Source: an uncultured Bacteroidia bacterium
GTDB lineage: Bacteria; Bacteroidota; Bacteroidia; Bacteroidales; UBA932
NCBI GenBank assembly: GCA_902785575.1
Contig: CACZZF010000005.1
Span: forward strand, 62,001 to 126,000
DNA length: 64,000 bases
Reading direction: 5' to 3'
The number at the start of each line of letters is the position of its first letter. Position 1 is the stretch's first letter. Shown one piece after another: positions 25,169-32,671 of this stretch. The notes beneath the pieces are model-generated. The model did no database searches. It was not told the origin of the DNA and was given only the letters and a program-made list of their open reading frames with translations. The translations under genes were made by a program, and so were the position numbers.

Positions 25169-26359
25169 TTAAATGCCGAGTTGTCCTAGGGGTTTTATCC
25201 CAATTCCCGGCCTGTCCGGAAGGGTGATCTTGCCTTTCTCGACTATCATTCCTTCGAATAAGTCGTTGCTGATCAATAGGTTCCCGTCAAGATCGGCGAA
25301 ATCCACGATGGGGGATAGCTGGGCCGCCGCGGACACCGCGCATGAGGTCTCTGTCATGCAGCCTATCATTACCCTCATTCCCTCAGCCCTGGCGTAGTTC
25401 GCCATCTTCCAGGCCTCCCGCATGCCGGTACACTTCATCAGTTTGATGTTGATTCCGGAATATGCTCCCTTGATCGACGGGATGTCAGCTAGCCTCTGGA
25501 TGGCTTCGTCAGCGAAAACCGGAAGGGGGCTGTTCTCGGTGATCCAGGCGTTGTCGTCCAGCGCCTCCTTTGGCATCGGCTGCTCCACCATCACCACCCC
25601 GTGCTCGGCGAGCCAGTGGATCATCTCCAGAGCCTGTTTCTTGTCCTTCCAGCCTTGGTTGGCATCCACGGCGATGGGCAGGTCAGTAATCTCCCTGATA
25701 GTCTCGATCATCTCCTTGTCATTGTCCAGCCCGACTTTGACTTTCAGGATGTTGAACTTGTCCGCGCATTCCTTGGTCTTCTCCCTTACCACATCAGGAG
25801 TGTCAATACCGATCGTGAAGGTGGTATTGGGAGCCTTCGCCGGATCAAGTCCCCAGATCCTGTACCATGGCTGGCCCAGAAGCTTTCCGACCAAGTCGTG
25901 AAGGGCAATGTCGACCGCTGCTTTGGCGGCGGTGTCTCCTTCGCTTAGACTGTCCACATATTCCAAGATCCCGTCGATCTGGAACGGGTCCTTGAACTGC
26001 TCCAGATTCACTTTTTTGAGGAAAGCGGAGACGGTTTCGACGGACTGGCCGAGATATGGAGGCATCGAGGCCTCTCCGTAGCCGGTGAACCCGTCGTACT
26101 CGATCCTGACCTGAACATCAGGAGTGGAAGTTCTTGAATATGAAGCGACTGTGAAAGTGTGGCGGAGTTGCAGCTCATAAGGCTCGAAACTGAGTTTCAT
26201 CCTCGCGGGACCGGATGTGTTGACATGGTAGCCTTCGAAGGTACTGCCCACCGTCCTCTTTTTCGCTTCTTCTATGCCGATGGATATGGCGGAACCGACA
26301 GCGGCGCCGGCTATTGCCGACCCTGCTGTCTTAATGAATTCCCTACGGTTGACTGGCAT
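25169..26359 (-). CDS. Dipeptide epimerase (L-Ala-D/L-Glu type), secreted
   Basis: About 396 residues from MPVNRREFIK. The segment RREFIKTAGSAIAGAAVG is a twin-arginine signal, so the enzyme is exported folded. The rest is an enolase-superfamily barrel: FNILKVKVGL with the catalytic KxK pair, VDANQGW, MVEQPMP, FADEA and the second lysine INIKLMKC. L-Ala-D/L-Glu epimerases turn the wall dipeptide L-Ala-D-Glu into L-Ala-L-Glu for use. An upstream ATG at 26377 would overlap the kinase gene, so 26359 is preferred. Its extracytoplasmic location is unusual compared with E. coli YcjG. Confidence 0.85.
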   Translation of the reverse strand: MPVNRREFIKTAGSAIAGAAVGSAISIGIEEAKKRTVGSTFEGYHVNTSGPARMKLSFEPYELQLRHTFTVASYSRTSTPDVQVRIEYDGFTGYGEASMPPYLGQSVETVSAFLKKVNLEQFKDPFQIDGILEYVDSLSEGDTAAKAAVDIALHDLVGKLLGQPWYRIWGLDPAKAPNTTFTIGIDTPDVVREKTKECADKFNILKVKVGLDNDKEMIETIREITDLPIAVDANQGWKDKKQALEMIHWLAEHGVVMVEQPMPKEALDDNAWITENSPLPVFADEAIQRLADIPSIKGAYSGINIKLMKCTGMREAWKMANYARAEGMRVMIGCMTETSCAVSAAAQLSPIVDFADLDGNLLISNDLFEGMIVEKGKITLPDRPGIGIKPLGQLGI

Positions 26360-26363
26360 ATTC

Positions 26364-27461
26364 CTAGAGGGTGTCAAGCCAGGCCTTCATTTCGGGCACC
26401 TTGGCCATGGCGGAGCGGAACAAAGCCATCTGGTTGCGGGTGCGGACCAGGTTGTGCTCAGGATACTTGATCTTGTAATAGGTGTCTCCGTTGATATAGT
26501 CAGCGAAGAAACGGACGGCCTGCATGAATGGGAAAAGACATGCGGCGTACGGCAGGTTCTCTTTCTCGATCGGGGTCAGGAATGACTTGGTCCCTTTGAT
26601 GTAACCTCTTGAGAACGCTTTGAATATCTCCATGTCGAAGTCCACCTTCTCCACTTCGGGCGAATCCTCAGCGACGGGATTGGCCGCGGTGCGGAGGAAA
26701 TCGCCGAAATCGGAGAAGACATAGCTTGGCATCAGAGTATCCAGGTCGATGACGCAGAGAACCTCTCCATTCTCGTCGAACATCATGTTGTTGACCTTCG
26801 TGTCGCAGTGGCAGATGCGTTTGGGAAGAATGCCGTCGCGGTGCATCTGCTCGGCCTTGCACATCTCGACTCCATGGGCATCGATTTCCTCGAGGATCTT
26901 GTGAAGCTCTCCGTCCGCGGGGTCAGCGGCCAGTCTTCCGGCCTTATCATCGTGGACGGCCTCGACCAGCTGGCGGAGCCTCAGCTCCATGTTATGGAAG
27001 TCCGGAATGGTTTCCCCAAGGGTGTCCGGGATGTCGGCGAGCATGGCCTCGAAATGACCAAAGGCCTCTCCGGCGTATTCCGAGTACTCCGGATTGACCG
27101 TCTCATAGGTCTTGGCCCCATTGATGAATACTGAAATCCTCCAGAATTTACCATCCATCTCTATGTAAGTCTTCGGACTGTCTTTCAGAGGGATGAATCT
27201 CAGGACTTTGCGGTCTATATCTGTCTCTCCGGCCGCTTCCAGTTTGCGGCGGATATGCCTAGTGGCGGCCTCGATGTTGTTCTGGAGAAGTTCCACATCG
27301 GTGAATATGGCGTTGTTTATCCTTTGCAGGACGTAATCAGGACAATCACCTTCGGTCGTGACTTTGTAAGTATCGTTGATTAGCCCGTTCCCTAATGGGG
27401 TTATCTCCTTGATAGTGCCTTCAATGGAGAAGCACGATGCAATTCTTTTAAGGTCTTCCAT
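26364..27461 (-). CDS. NahK-like N-acetylhexosamine 1-kinase
   Basis: Three hundred and sixty-five residues, APH-like kinase fold. The pattern resembles NahK of Bifidobacterium longum: LGNGLINDTYKVTTEGDCP, the catalytic ICHCDTKVNNMMFD with Asp and Asn, CVIDLDTLMPSYVFSDFGD and the C-terminal KYPEHNLVRTRNQM. NahK phosphorylates C1 of GlcNAc or GalNAc. Here the partner is probably an amino sugar from glycan or wall breakdown. It is first in the eight-gene minus-strand run, four bases before the epimerase start, and is a different protein from the AmgK-like kinase at 9.2 kb. Confidence 0.8.
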   Translation of the reverse strand: MEDLKRIASCFSIEGTIKEITPLGNGLINDTYKVTTEGDCPDYVLQRINNAIFTDVELLQNNIEAATRHIRRKLEAAGETDIDRKVLRFIPLKDSPKTYIEMDGKFWRISVFINGAKTYETVNPEYSEYAGEAFGHFEAMLADIPDTLGETIPDFHNMELRLRQLVEAVHDDKAGRLAADPADGELHKILEEIDAHGVEMCKAEQMHRDGILPKRICHCDTKVNNMMFDENGEVLCVIDLDTLMPSYVFSDFGDFLRTAANPVAEDSPEVEKVDFDMEIFKAFSRGYIKGTKSFLTPIEKENLPYAACLFPFMQAVRFFADYINGDTYYKIKYPEHNLVRTRNQMALFRSAMAKVPEMKAWLDTL

Positions 27462-27495
27462 TATCGCTTGTTTTAGTGTTTGACTATTAATCTTT

Positions 27496-27503
27496 CAAAA
27501 ATA
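27496..27503 (-). promoter_or_regulatory. Candidate -7 element for the kinase-to-hutI run
   Basis: TATTTTTG on the minus strand fits TAnnTTTG and lies 34 bases before the NahK-like start. The -33 region is AT-rich and holds TTTC at about the right distance. It is the only good match in this short divergent gap. Confidence 0.35.
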
Positions 27504-27531
27504 ACAAATATTCACGAAATTCGCAGCCGTT

Positions 27532-28701
27532 ATGCAAAAGAAAAGATACGTTGTCCTCGACGCTCTCCGAGGTTTCGCCATACTAGGAATCTGCCTGGCC
27601 AATTTCCCGGAGTTTTCCTTGTGGACTTTCTCGGATCCGGCTGGTTGGACTGTGACCGACAAGGTTACCAGGGCGATCCAGACTTTCTTTGTGGACGGCA
27701 AGTTCTACACTCTTTTTTCCCTTCTGTTCGGAATGGGTTTCAGCATCCAACTTGAGAATGCCGGCCAGAAGACCAGGACTTTCTATCGCAGGATGATCAT
27801 TCTTTTCCTGATCGGACTTTGCCATTTGTTCTTCCTTTGGAGCGGGGATATCCTGATGCTATATGCCGCTATGGGCATGCTGCTGCCTTTGTTCAAACGC
27901 CTGTCCACCAAAGGGATACTTATCTCTGCGGGCATATTCCTCACCCTTCCTGTTGTCTGCGAGGCTATTTTCGGGACCACGCTGTCGGATCCTCTTGAGG
28001 CGGAGCAGTGGAGAATATGTGCCCTGTACGGCATCACGGAGGCTAATTTCGGGACTTGGCTTGCCGACATCACGAGTTATAAAGGCATGCTTCAGTTCCT
28101 CCATCAGGGAGCCGTGGAGCGGATGTGGGAGTTTGTCTCCAGCTACCGTTTCTTCAAGGTGCTGGGACTGTTCCTGATCGGATTCGCTATCGGCCGGGAG
28201 AAGTTGTTCGCTGACTTGGGCGCGCACCGGAAATTGCTGAAAAATATTCTTTTATACGGATTGCTTCTGGGCATTCCCGTGAGTTTCCTCTACACTTGGA
28301 GCTCTATGGCCGGAGAGCCTCTCGGGAGCGTGGCACATAGCGTTTTCTATCTTTTGAGCGTCTATCCGATGGGCTTCGCTTACGCCGCCGGATTCTGCAT
28401 GCTCTTTGACCGTTCTCCTGAAGGGAAGGGATGGCTGCTGCTGACCAAGCCCGGGAAGGTGGCGTGTACCAACTACTTGATGCAATCAGTTCTGGGAGTC
28501 GTGATCTTCTACGGGATCGGATTCGGTCTTGGTGGAAAGGTCGGCTTGCTTGGCACTGAAGCCATTGCGGCTGGAGTATATGCCCTTGAGATTGCCGCAA
28601 GCGCGTTGTGGCTGAGCTACTTCCGTTTTGGCCCAGTCGAATGGGTATGGCGCATGCTCACCTACGGTCAGCACCTCCCGCTACGTAAGACTGATAAGTA
28701 G
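27532..28701 (+). CDS. DUF418-family membrane protein
   Basis: Three hundred and eighty-nine residues with about ten hydrophobic helices. The opening RYVVLDALRGFAILGI (the LRGFAxLGI signature), the following LFGMGFSIQL and the C-terminal KVACTNYLMQSVLG and FGPVEWVWRMLTYG are typical of DUF418. The family is related to acyltransferase-3-like membrane proteins and its function is unknown. It diverges from the NahK-like kinase gene and is followed by a lipoprotein gene after 18 bases. Confidence 0.85.
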   Translation: MQKKRYVVLDALRGFAILGICLANFPEFSLWTFSDPAGWTVTDKVTRAIQTFFVDGKFYTLFSLLFGMGFSIQLENAGQKTRTFYRRMIILFLIGLCHLFFLWSGDILMLYAAMGMLLPLFKRLSTKGILISAGIFLTLPVVCEAIFGTTLSDPLEAEQWRICALYGITEANFGTWLADITSYKGMLQFLHQGAVERMWEFVSSYRFFKVLGLFLIGFAIGREKLFADLGAHRKLLKNILLYGLLLGIPVSFLYTWSSMAGEPLGSVAHSVFYLLSVYPMGFAYAAGFCMLFDRSPEGKGWLLLTKPGKVACTNYLMQSVLGVVIFYGIGFGLGGKVGLLGTEAIAAGVYALEIAASALWLSYFRFGPVEWVWRMLTYGQHLPLRKTDK

Positions 28702-28719
28702 AATTATAGATTATAACTC

Positions 28720-29619
28720 ATGAAGCGATTCTTTGTTTTTTTATTTGCTTCAATGGCGTCCATCGTCGTCGCCGCATCATGCACAAGTGGTCCTGATAAG
28801 AAACCCTTGATCGTTACGACAACGGATGTTTTCGAAGATGGTTACCCCGCGGAAAAAGCGATAGACAGGCTCGCACGTCTCGGTTATGAGGGAATCGACA
28901 TGGGTCTGGACTATTGGACGTTCGAGGGATCACCTTTAGCCGCAGACAATTACACTGAATGGGGGAAGACTCTACGCGCCCATGCTGATAAAGTCGGCAT
29001 ACCTTACACTCATGCGCATGCTCCCGGCGATGCGGGTAGCGACTGGTGGGTGGAGCGGTCCATTGAGATCTCAGCAATTCTCGGGGCGAAATATCTTGTC
29101 GTTCACCCGATATTCAAGATTGATGGCAATGACATAGAAGATAGGGATCAATTCATATCCGTCAATGCCGAGGCGATTCGGAAGTGGCTTCCTCTGCTCA
29201 AAGAAAAGGACGTCATCATTCTCTCTGAGAATATTCTCTGGGGAGCGTCCAAGGACCCCCGCATCATCGCTGATCTTGTGAAGGAGGTTGACAGCCCTTA
29301 TTTCGGCTGGTGTTTTGACGTCGGGCACGCCTGGAGTTGCGGTTTTGCTCCTGATATCCTTAAGCAATGCGGCACTGTGCCGCTTTCCCTCCACATCCAG
29401 GACAATCACGGGAACGGGGACGAACACTTGATTCCCGGGGATGGAACCATTGATTTTGACCTTTTCCTTTCGACTCTTAAAGAGGTCGGTTACAAAGGAG
29501 ACTGCGTTCTTGAGGCGCATCATCAGAGCCTTGAGGCTCCGGATGATGAGAGAGACGAGATTCTCGCGAGGCTCCTCGAAGTGTCGCGGGGCATTAGAGA
29601 CCGTATGAGCTCCCGCTGA
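28720..29619 (+). CDS. Sugar isomerase/epimerase-like TIM-barrel lipoprotein
   Basis: Two hundred and ninety-nine residues. A lipoprotein signal ends at AASC (about residue 21). The rest is a xylose-isomerase-like TIM barrel with the expected metal ligands: Glu in LSENILWG, Asp and His in WCFDVGHAW, His in SLHIQDNHG and Glu in VLEAHHQ. Bacteroidetes secrete many such proteins for sugar or polyol isomerisation. The substrate cannot be read from the sequence. It is probably co-transcribed with the DUF418 gene. Confidence 0.8.
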   Translation: MKRFFVFLFASMASIVVAASCTSGPDKKPLIVTTTDVFEDGYPAEKAIDRLARLGYEGIDMGLDYWTFEGSPLAADNYTEWGKTLRAHADKVGIPYTHAHAPGDAGSDWWVERSIEISAILGAKYLVVHPIFKIDGNDIEDRDQFISVNAEAIRKWLPLLKEKDVIILSENILWGASKDPRIIADLVKEVDSPYFGWCFDVGHAWSCGFAPDILKQCGTVPLSLHIQDNHGNGDEHLIPGDGTIDFDLFLSTLKEVGYKGDCVLEAHHQSLEAPDDERDEILARLLEVSRGIRDRMSSR

Positions 29620-29628
29620 CGCCGAATA

Positions 29629-29994
29629 TTACCTTGCCGCCCGGGTGTTTATCTTTTTGCCTTCCTTGGTCCAGGTGTAGATCCAGGAGCCGTTTCGGGA
29701 TGTGAAAGTCTCTCCGGAGACACCGGTGACATCACCTACGGAAGAATAACTCATTGTTTTATAGCGTCTTCCTTCCGCATCATAAAGGTAGACCCAACTG
29801 CCGTTGCGGGAGACGAAGAAGGTCGAGCTGTAGCCTTTGACTTCTCCCACGGAGCTGGCGCTGAGGGTCTTGTAGCGGTTCCCTTTCTCGTCGTACATGT
29901 AGATCCAACTTCCGGAAGTCTCCACGCTGGAGATCTTGTGGCCGTTAGCGGCGAGGGATAATGCCATAGCAAGGGCTATTATAAGTTTGCTCAT
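29629..29994 (-). CDS. Small secreted protein with three tandem repeats
   Basis: One hundred and twenty-one residues. A short signal peptide (LIIALAMALSLAANG) is followed by three repeats of about 37 residues. Each opens with SGSW or NGSW plus IYMYD, VYLYD or IYTW, then a basic turn (EKGNRYKT, AEGRRYKT, KEGKKINT), and the first two end with SSVGEV or SSVGDV. This resembles a stack of beta hairpins, like a WG or propeller-blade repeat. I do not recognise a family. It converges on the TIM-barrel gene with nine bases between them. Confidence 0.7.
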   Translation of the reverse strand: MSKLIIALAMALSLAANGHKISSVETSGSWIYMYDEKGNRYKTLSASSVGEVKGYSSTFFVSRNGSWVYLYDAEGRRYKTMSYSSVGDVTGVSGETFTSRNGSWIYTWTKEGKKINTRAAR

Positions 29995-30047
29995 GATTAC
30001 GTTATATTAGTCGATAAGTCTTTATATGCAATATCTGTGAAAAACCT

Positions 30048-30055
30048 TAAATTTG
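30048..30055 (+). promoter_or_regulatory. Candidate -7 element for dtd
   Basis: TAAATTTG fits the TAnnTTTG consensus and lies 37 bases before the dtd ATG. No clear -33 TTTG is present. Confidence 0.35.
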
Positions 30056-30092
30056 GATGAAAATAGGTCAAATAACTTAATGTTGATTTCTA

Positions 30093-30545
30093 ATGAGAGC
30101 TGTAATCCAAAGAGTCTCATCAGCTTCCGTGACAATTGATGGACAGGTGAAGTCCTCGATTGGGAAGGGGCTTCTGGTCCTTCTCGGGGTTGGTTATGAG
30201 GACGGGCAGGAAGATATTGACTGGCTTGTGAAGAAGATTTCGGGGCTAAGGATATTCGACGACGAGTCCGGGGTTATGAACCGAAGTGTCGTGGATGTTG
30301 GAGGTGAGGCGCTGGTAGTCAGTCAGTTCACTCTCATGGCCTCCACTAAGAAGGGCAACAGGCCCTCGTATATTCATGCGGCCGGACATGAGATCGCCGT
30401 GCCACTCTACGAGTCTTTCTGCGTGGCGTTGTCCGAGGCGGTCGGAAAGCCGGTGGGCACCGGTGAGTTCGGAGCGGATATGAAGGTCTCCCTTGTGAAC
30501 GACGGCCCCGTCACGATTTGCATAGACACGAAGAATAAGGAATAA
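30093..30545 (+). CDS. dtd: D-aminoacyl-tRNA deacylase
   Basis: One hundred and fifty residues, standard length. [17 protein letters not shown], the catalytic [17 protein letters not shown] and the C-terminal [16 protein letters not shown] (cross-subunit Gly-cisPro-type loop region, seen here as GPVT) are conserved in Dtd. It hydrolyses D-amino acids, and glycine from tRNA-Ala, off mischarged tRNAs. It is a single gene convergent with the exonuclease gene. Confidence 0.97.
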   Translation: MRAVIQRVSSASVTIDGQVKSSIGKGLLVLLGVGYEDGQEDIDWLVKKISGLRIFDDESGVMNRSVVDVGGEALVVSQFTLMASTKKGNRPSYIHAAGHEIAVPLYESFCVALSEAVGKPVGTGEFGADMKVSLVNDGPVTICIDTKNKE

Positions 30546-30550
30546 CCTTC

Positions 30551-31045
30551 CTACAGTAATTCCAATGCTATTGAGGCGCAGGCTTCCGCATCGGCAAGGG
30601 CATGATGGTGGTTCGTGAGGTCGTACCCGCAGGCGGCCGCGACAGTCTGGAGCTGATGGTTTGGAAGACTATGGCCGAAATGCCTCCTGGAGGCCCACAG
30701 GGTGTCGTAAAACTCATATTCCGGATAATCCATCTGATATACCCTGAACACGGCCCTGAGGCAGCCTTCATCGAATCTGGCATTGTGCGCCACGAGCGGG
30801 AGTCCCTCAATCAGAGGCTCTATCTTTTCCCATACATAGGGGAATACGGGAGCGTCCTCTGTGTCCTCGGCGCAAAGTCCATGAACCCTCATGCAGAACC
30901 ATTGGTAATATTCCGGTTCAGGATGGATCAGGCTGTAGAACCGGTCAGTGATCTCACCGTCCCGCACCACCACGATCCCGACACTGCACACGCTGGAAGG
31001 GCACTCGTTCGCCGTCTCGAAATCTATCGCCGCGAAGTCAGTCAT
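30551..31045 (-). CDS. DEDDh 3'-5' exonuclease (DnaQ-like)
   Basis: About 164 residues from MTDFAAIDFETAN at 31045; a longer upstream frame lies within the WYL gene and is a shadow. The DEDDh motifs are present: DFETA (Exo I, residues 7-11), HNARFD (Exo II) and HHALADAEA (Exo III). It degrades single-stranded ends; role unknown. The start overlaps the WYL gene stop by eight bases, so the regulator and the nuclease are translated together. The pairing is what makes it interesting. Confidence 0.85.
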   Translation of the reverse strand: MTDFAAIDFETANECPSSVCSVGIVVVRDGEITDRFYSLIHPEPEYYQWFCMRVHGLCAEDTEDAPVFPYVWEKIEPLIEGLPLVAHNARFDEGCLRAVFRVYQMDYPEYEFYDTLWASRRHFGHSLPNHQLQTVAAACGYDLTNHHHALADAEACASIALELL

Positions 31046-31937
31046 ATCTTTCCAATGCTTTTTGCAGGTCTGCCCTAATCTCGTCCCGGAAATATTCGGG
31101 GGAGATGACTTCGACGAAAGGGGAGTGGCTGAGGACCTCCTGCTCGAAATCGAATGTCGGGGCGAAATGGTAACTGTAGATTGAATATTCATTTGTCACC
31201 TCAACCTTCCGTTGGGATTCGTGTAATGGGAGGGAATCAAAATATTTGACCTGGCTCTCATCGACTTTGAGAAGAATCTCGCAAGGCTTCCTATCGGTTC
31301 CGATGATTATCCCGAAATAATTATCAAAGAATGACTTGGCATCGAAACTTTTCGGTCTTTTCAGACCTTGCCGGCTCTGGTGGGCATCAATGATTCTGTC
31401 CAGGGAATAGACTCTGGGCTTGTCGTAATCCTCGCTTCTGGCGAGCATGTACCATCGTTGCCTGAAAAGTTTAAGGCAGTAAGGGTGAGCTGTGAAAGTG
31501 GAAGGTTCTTTTCGGGTGAAACTCTGGTAGGTAAGTTCGACTGTCTTCTTGTCCCGCATGGCGTTCACGATGACCGGAAGCCATTTCTGGCTGGAGGGAA
31601 TCTTCTCGAAGAGGATCCGGTCGCGCATGTCGGAACTCTCGTTCAGCAGGTTGTTCATGGACAGGGACTCCAGCAGCCACTGCCGGATGCCGTCGCCTTC
31701 CAGGTCGTCGGAGTTAGCGATATAGTATCCCAGGCTTCGGTCGCACTTGATCTCGATCCCGAAGGTGTCAAGGATGGCCTCCCGGTGATTGTGGAAAGTC
31801 CGCTCGTACAGTTCCTCTCCCGTATCGTTGAGCGAGGACCGCTTCCAGAGCCGGTTGATCTCCTCCCTGGAGATGTGCCCGTGCCGATTGATGGTGTCAA
31901 TCAGCCAAACATACCTGTTGAAATAGTTCTTTGCCAT
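31038..31937 (-). CDS. WYL-domain transcriptional regulator
   Basis: Two hundred and ninety-nine residues. Residues about 1-80 form a winged helix-turn-helix (ISREEINRLWKRSS, TFHNHREAILDTFGIEIKCD). The WYL domain at about 125-200 keeps the fold (VELTYQSFTRKEP, PYCLKLFRQRWYMLARSED), and a WCX-like C-terminal extension follows. WYL proteins bind nucleotides or nucleic acids; BrxR and CapW, related in layout, control phage-defence operons. Its own promoter contains an 18-bp motif shared with the AAA+ ATPase gene promoter. A target role in the neighbouring defence-like genes is inferred. Confidence 0.85.
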   Translation of the reverse strand: MAKNYFNRYVWLIDTINRHGHISREEINRLWKRSSLNDTGEELYERTFHNHREAILDTFGIEIKCDRSLGYYIANSDDLEGDGIRQWLLESLSMNNLLNESSDMRDRILFEKIPSSQKWLPVIVNAMRDKKTVELTYQSFTRKEPSTFTAHPYCLKLFRQRWYMLARSEDYDKPRVYSLDRIIDAHQSRQGLKRPKSFDAKSFFDNYFGIIIGTDRKPCEILLKVDESQVKYFDSLPLHESQRKVEVTNEYSIYSYHFAPTFDFEQEVLSHSPFVEVISPEYFRDEIRADLQKALERYD

Positions 31938-32019
31938 ATATCTTCTGTTTTTCTTTTCTCTTTAAAAAGGGCCTGCACATCCCTGCGGAGGCCCTGAACT
32001 CTTTAACTCTTATCATCAT
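31897..32019 (-). CDS. Possible 40-residue leader ORF before the WYL gene
   Basis: An ATG at 32019 opens a 40-codon frame (MMIRVKEFRASAGMCRPFLK and a basic remainder) ending at 31897, overlapping the WYL start by 41 bases in another frame. The terminator-like hairpin at 31964-31994 lies within it, so translation of this frame could decide whether the hairpin forms. It may be chance: only 12 bases separate the -7 element from its start. Codon use is too short to judge. Confidence 0.25.
   Translation of the reverse strand: MMIRVKEFRASAGMCRPFLKRKEKQKIYGKELFQQVCLAD
31964..31994 (-). terminator. Terminator-like hairpin in the WYL leader
   Basis: On the minus strand AGGGCCT-type arms (GGGCCT and AGGCCC) pair around a 14-base loop and are followed by TTTTT. 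It lies about 27 bases upstream of the WYL start, after the predicted promoter, so it could attenuate transcription of the WYL-exonuclease operon. No upstream minus-strand gene needs a terminator here. Confidence 0.45.
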
Positions 32020-32031
32020 GTTTTCTGAATG

Positions 32032-32067
32032 CAAAGATAGTGACAATAATTGCCAAAATCCGGCAGT
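32032..32067 (-). promoter_or_regulatory. WYL-exonuclease promoter with 18-bp operator motif
   Basis: Minus-strand -7 element TATCTTTG (plus 32039-32032). Ten bases upstream of it lies ACTGCCGGATTTTGGCAA (plus 32067-32050), with inner arms TGCC and GGCA. The same motif, 16 of 18 bases, lies ten bases from the -7 element of the AAA+ ATPase gene. The usual TTTG -33 element is missing, so the motif probably binds a regulator. The WYL protein is the obvious candidate. Confidence 0.6.
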
Positions 32068-32090
32068 TTTGTAATAATAGTGGCAATTAT
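32046..32090. repeat. ATAATTGCC inverted repeat between WYL and PLD genes
   Basis: ATAATTGCC at 32046-32054 and its exact complement GGCAATTAT at 32082-32090 flank the 18-bp operator motif in the divergent gap. The left copy overlaps the motif. Together they could make a bipartite site controlling both directions. Confidence 0.5.
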
Positions 32091-32131
32091 ATCCGACATT
32101 TAAGAATGATCATGAATTCCCGAATAATTCG

Positions 32132-32139
32132 TAAATTAG
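32132..32139 (+). promoter_or_regulatory. Candidate -7 element directly before the PLD gene
   Basis: TAAATTAG differs by one base from TAnnTTTG and ends four bases before the ATG at 32144. If used, the transcript would begin at or next to the start codon. Confidence 0.3.
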
Positions 32140-32143
32140 CAAT

Positions 32144-32647
32144 ATGATACAGTATATCGCAGACGAAGCCCATTTCAAGGAGGTCATTGCCCGGGTGCCC
32201 AATGTTAAACGTTCCCTATGGATCGGAACGGCGGACATCAAGGACCTGTATGTTGGCGACAGACCCTTCCTGGGCATCCTTGCGGACTTGATATCGAAGG
32301 GCAGGGAAGTACGCCTTATCCATGCTAAGGAGCCAGGGCCTAACTTCAGGGAAGATTTCGACTGTTATCCGGTGCTGTTCACCGGGCTGGAGCGCGCGTT
32401 GTGTCCGCGGGTCCATTTCAAAATGATTATCTTAGATTGTAAGGTCGCATACATTGGTTCAGCTAACCTCACTGGTGCCGGTATAGGCATGAAAGGGACG
32501 AGCACTCGGAACTTTGAGGCTGGCATTCTTACGGACGATCCTGCCTTGGTGGAAGCGGCTATGAATCAATTCGATTCAGTGTGGGCTGGCTTCAAGTGCA
32601 AAGACTGTCGCAGGAAGCAATACTGCGGCGATCCGATACTGAAATAA
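32144..32647 (+). CDS. Phospholipase D-like nuclease domain protein
   Basis: One hundred and sixty-seven residues with one HKD motif: His91, Lys93 and Asp98 in RVHFKMIILD, followed by GSANLTGAG. Single-HKD proteins act as dimers and are often nucleases (Nuc family). The C-terminal tail has C152, C155 and C161 (KCKDCRRKQYC), which could bind zinc or nucleic acid. The divergent gap shared with the WYL regulator contains the operator. No signal peptide is visible, so it acts in the cytoplasm. A defence role is possible but not shown. Confidence 0.75.
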   Translation: MIQYIADEAHFKEVIARVPNVKRSLWIGTADIKDLYVGDRPFLGILADLISKGREVRLIHAKEPGPNFREDFDCYPVLFTGLERALCPRVHFKMIILDCKVAYIGSANLTGAGIGMKGTSTRNFEAGILTDDPALVEAAMNQFDSVWAGFKCKDCRRKQYCGDPILK

Positions 32648-32671
32648 ATAGATTAATTACGTCAGATTATA

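Noticed and set aside
31368..31997. 209-codon plus-strand frame opposite the WYL gene
   Set aside because: It reads Val/Gly-rich without a start signal, and the WYL protein explains the bases.
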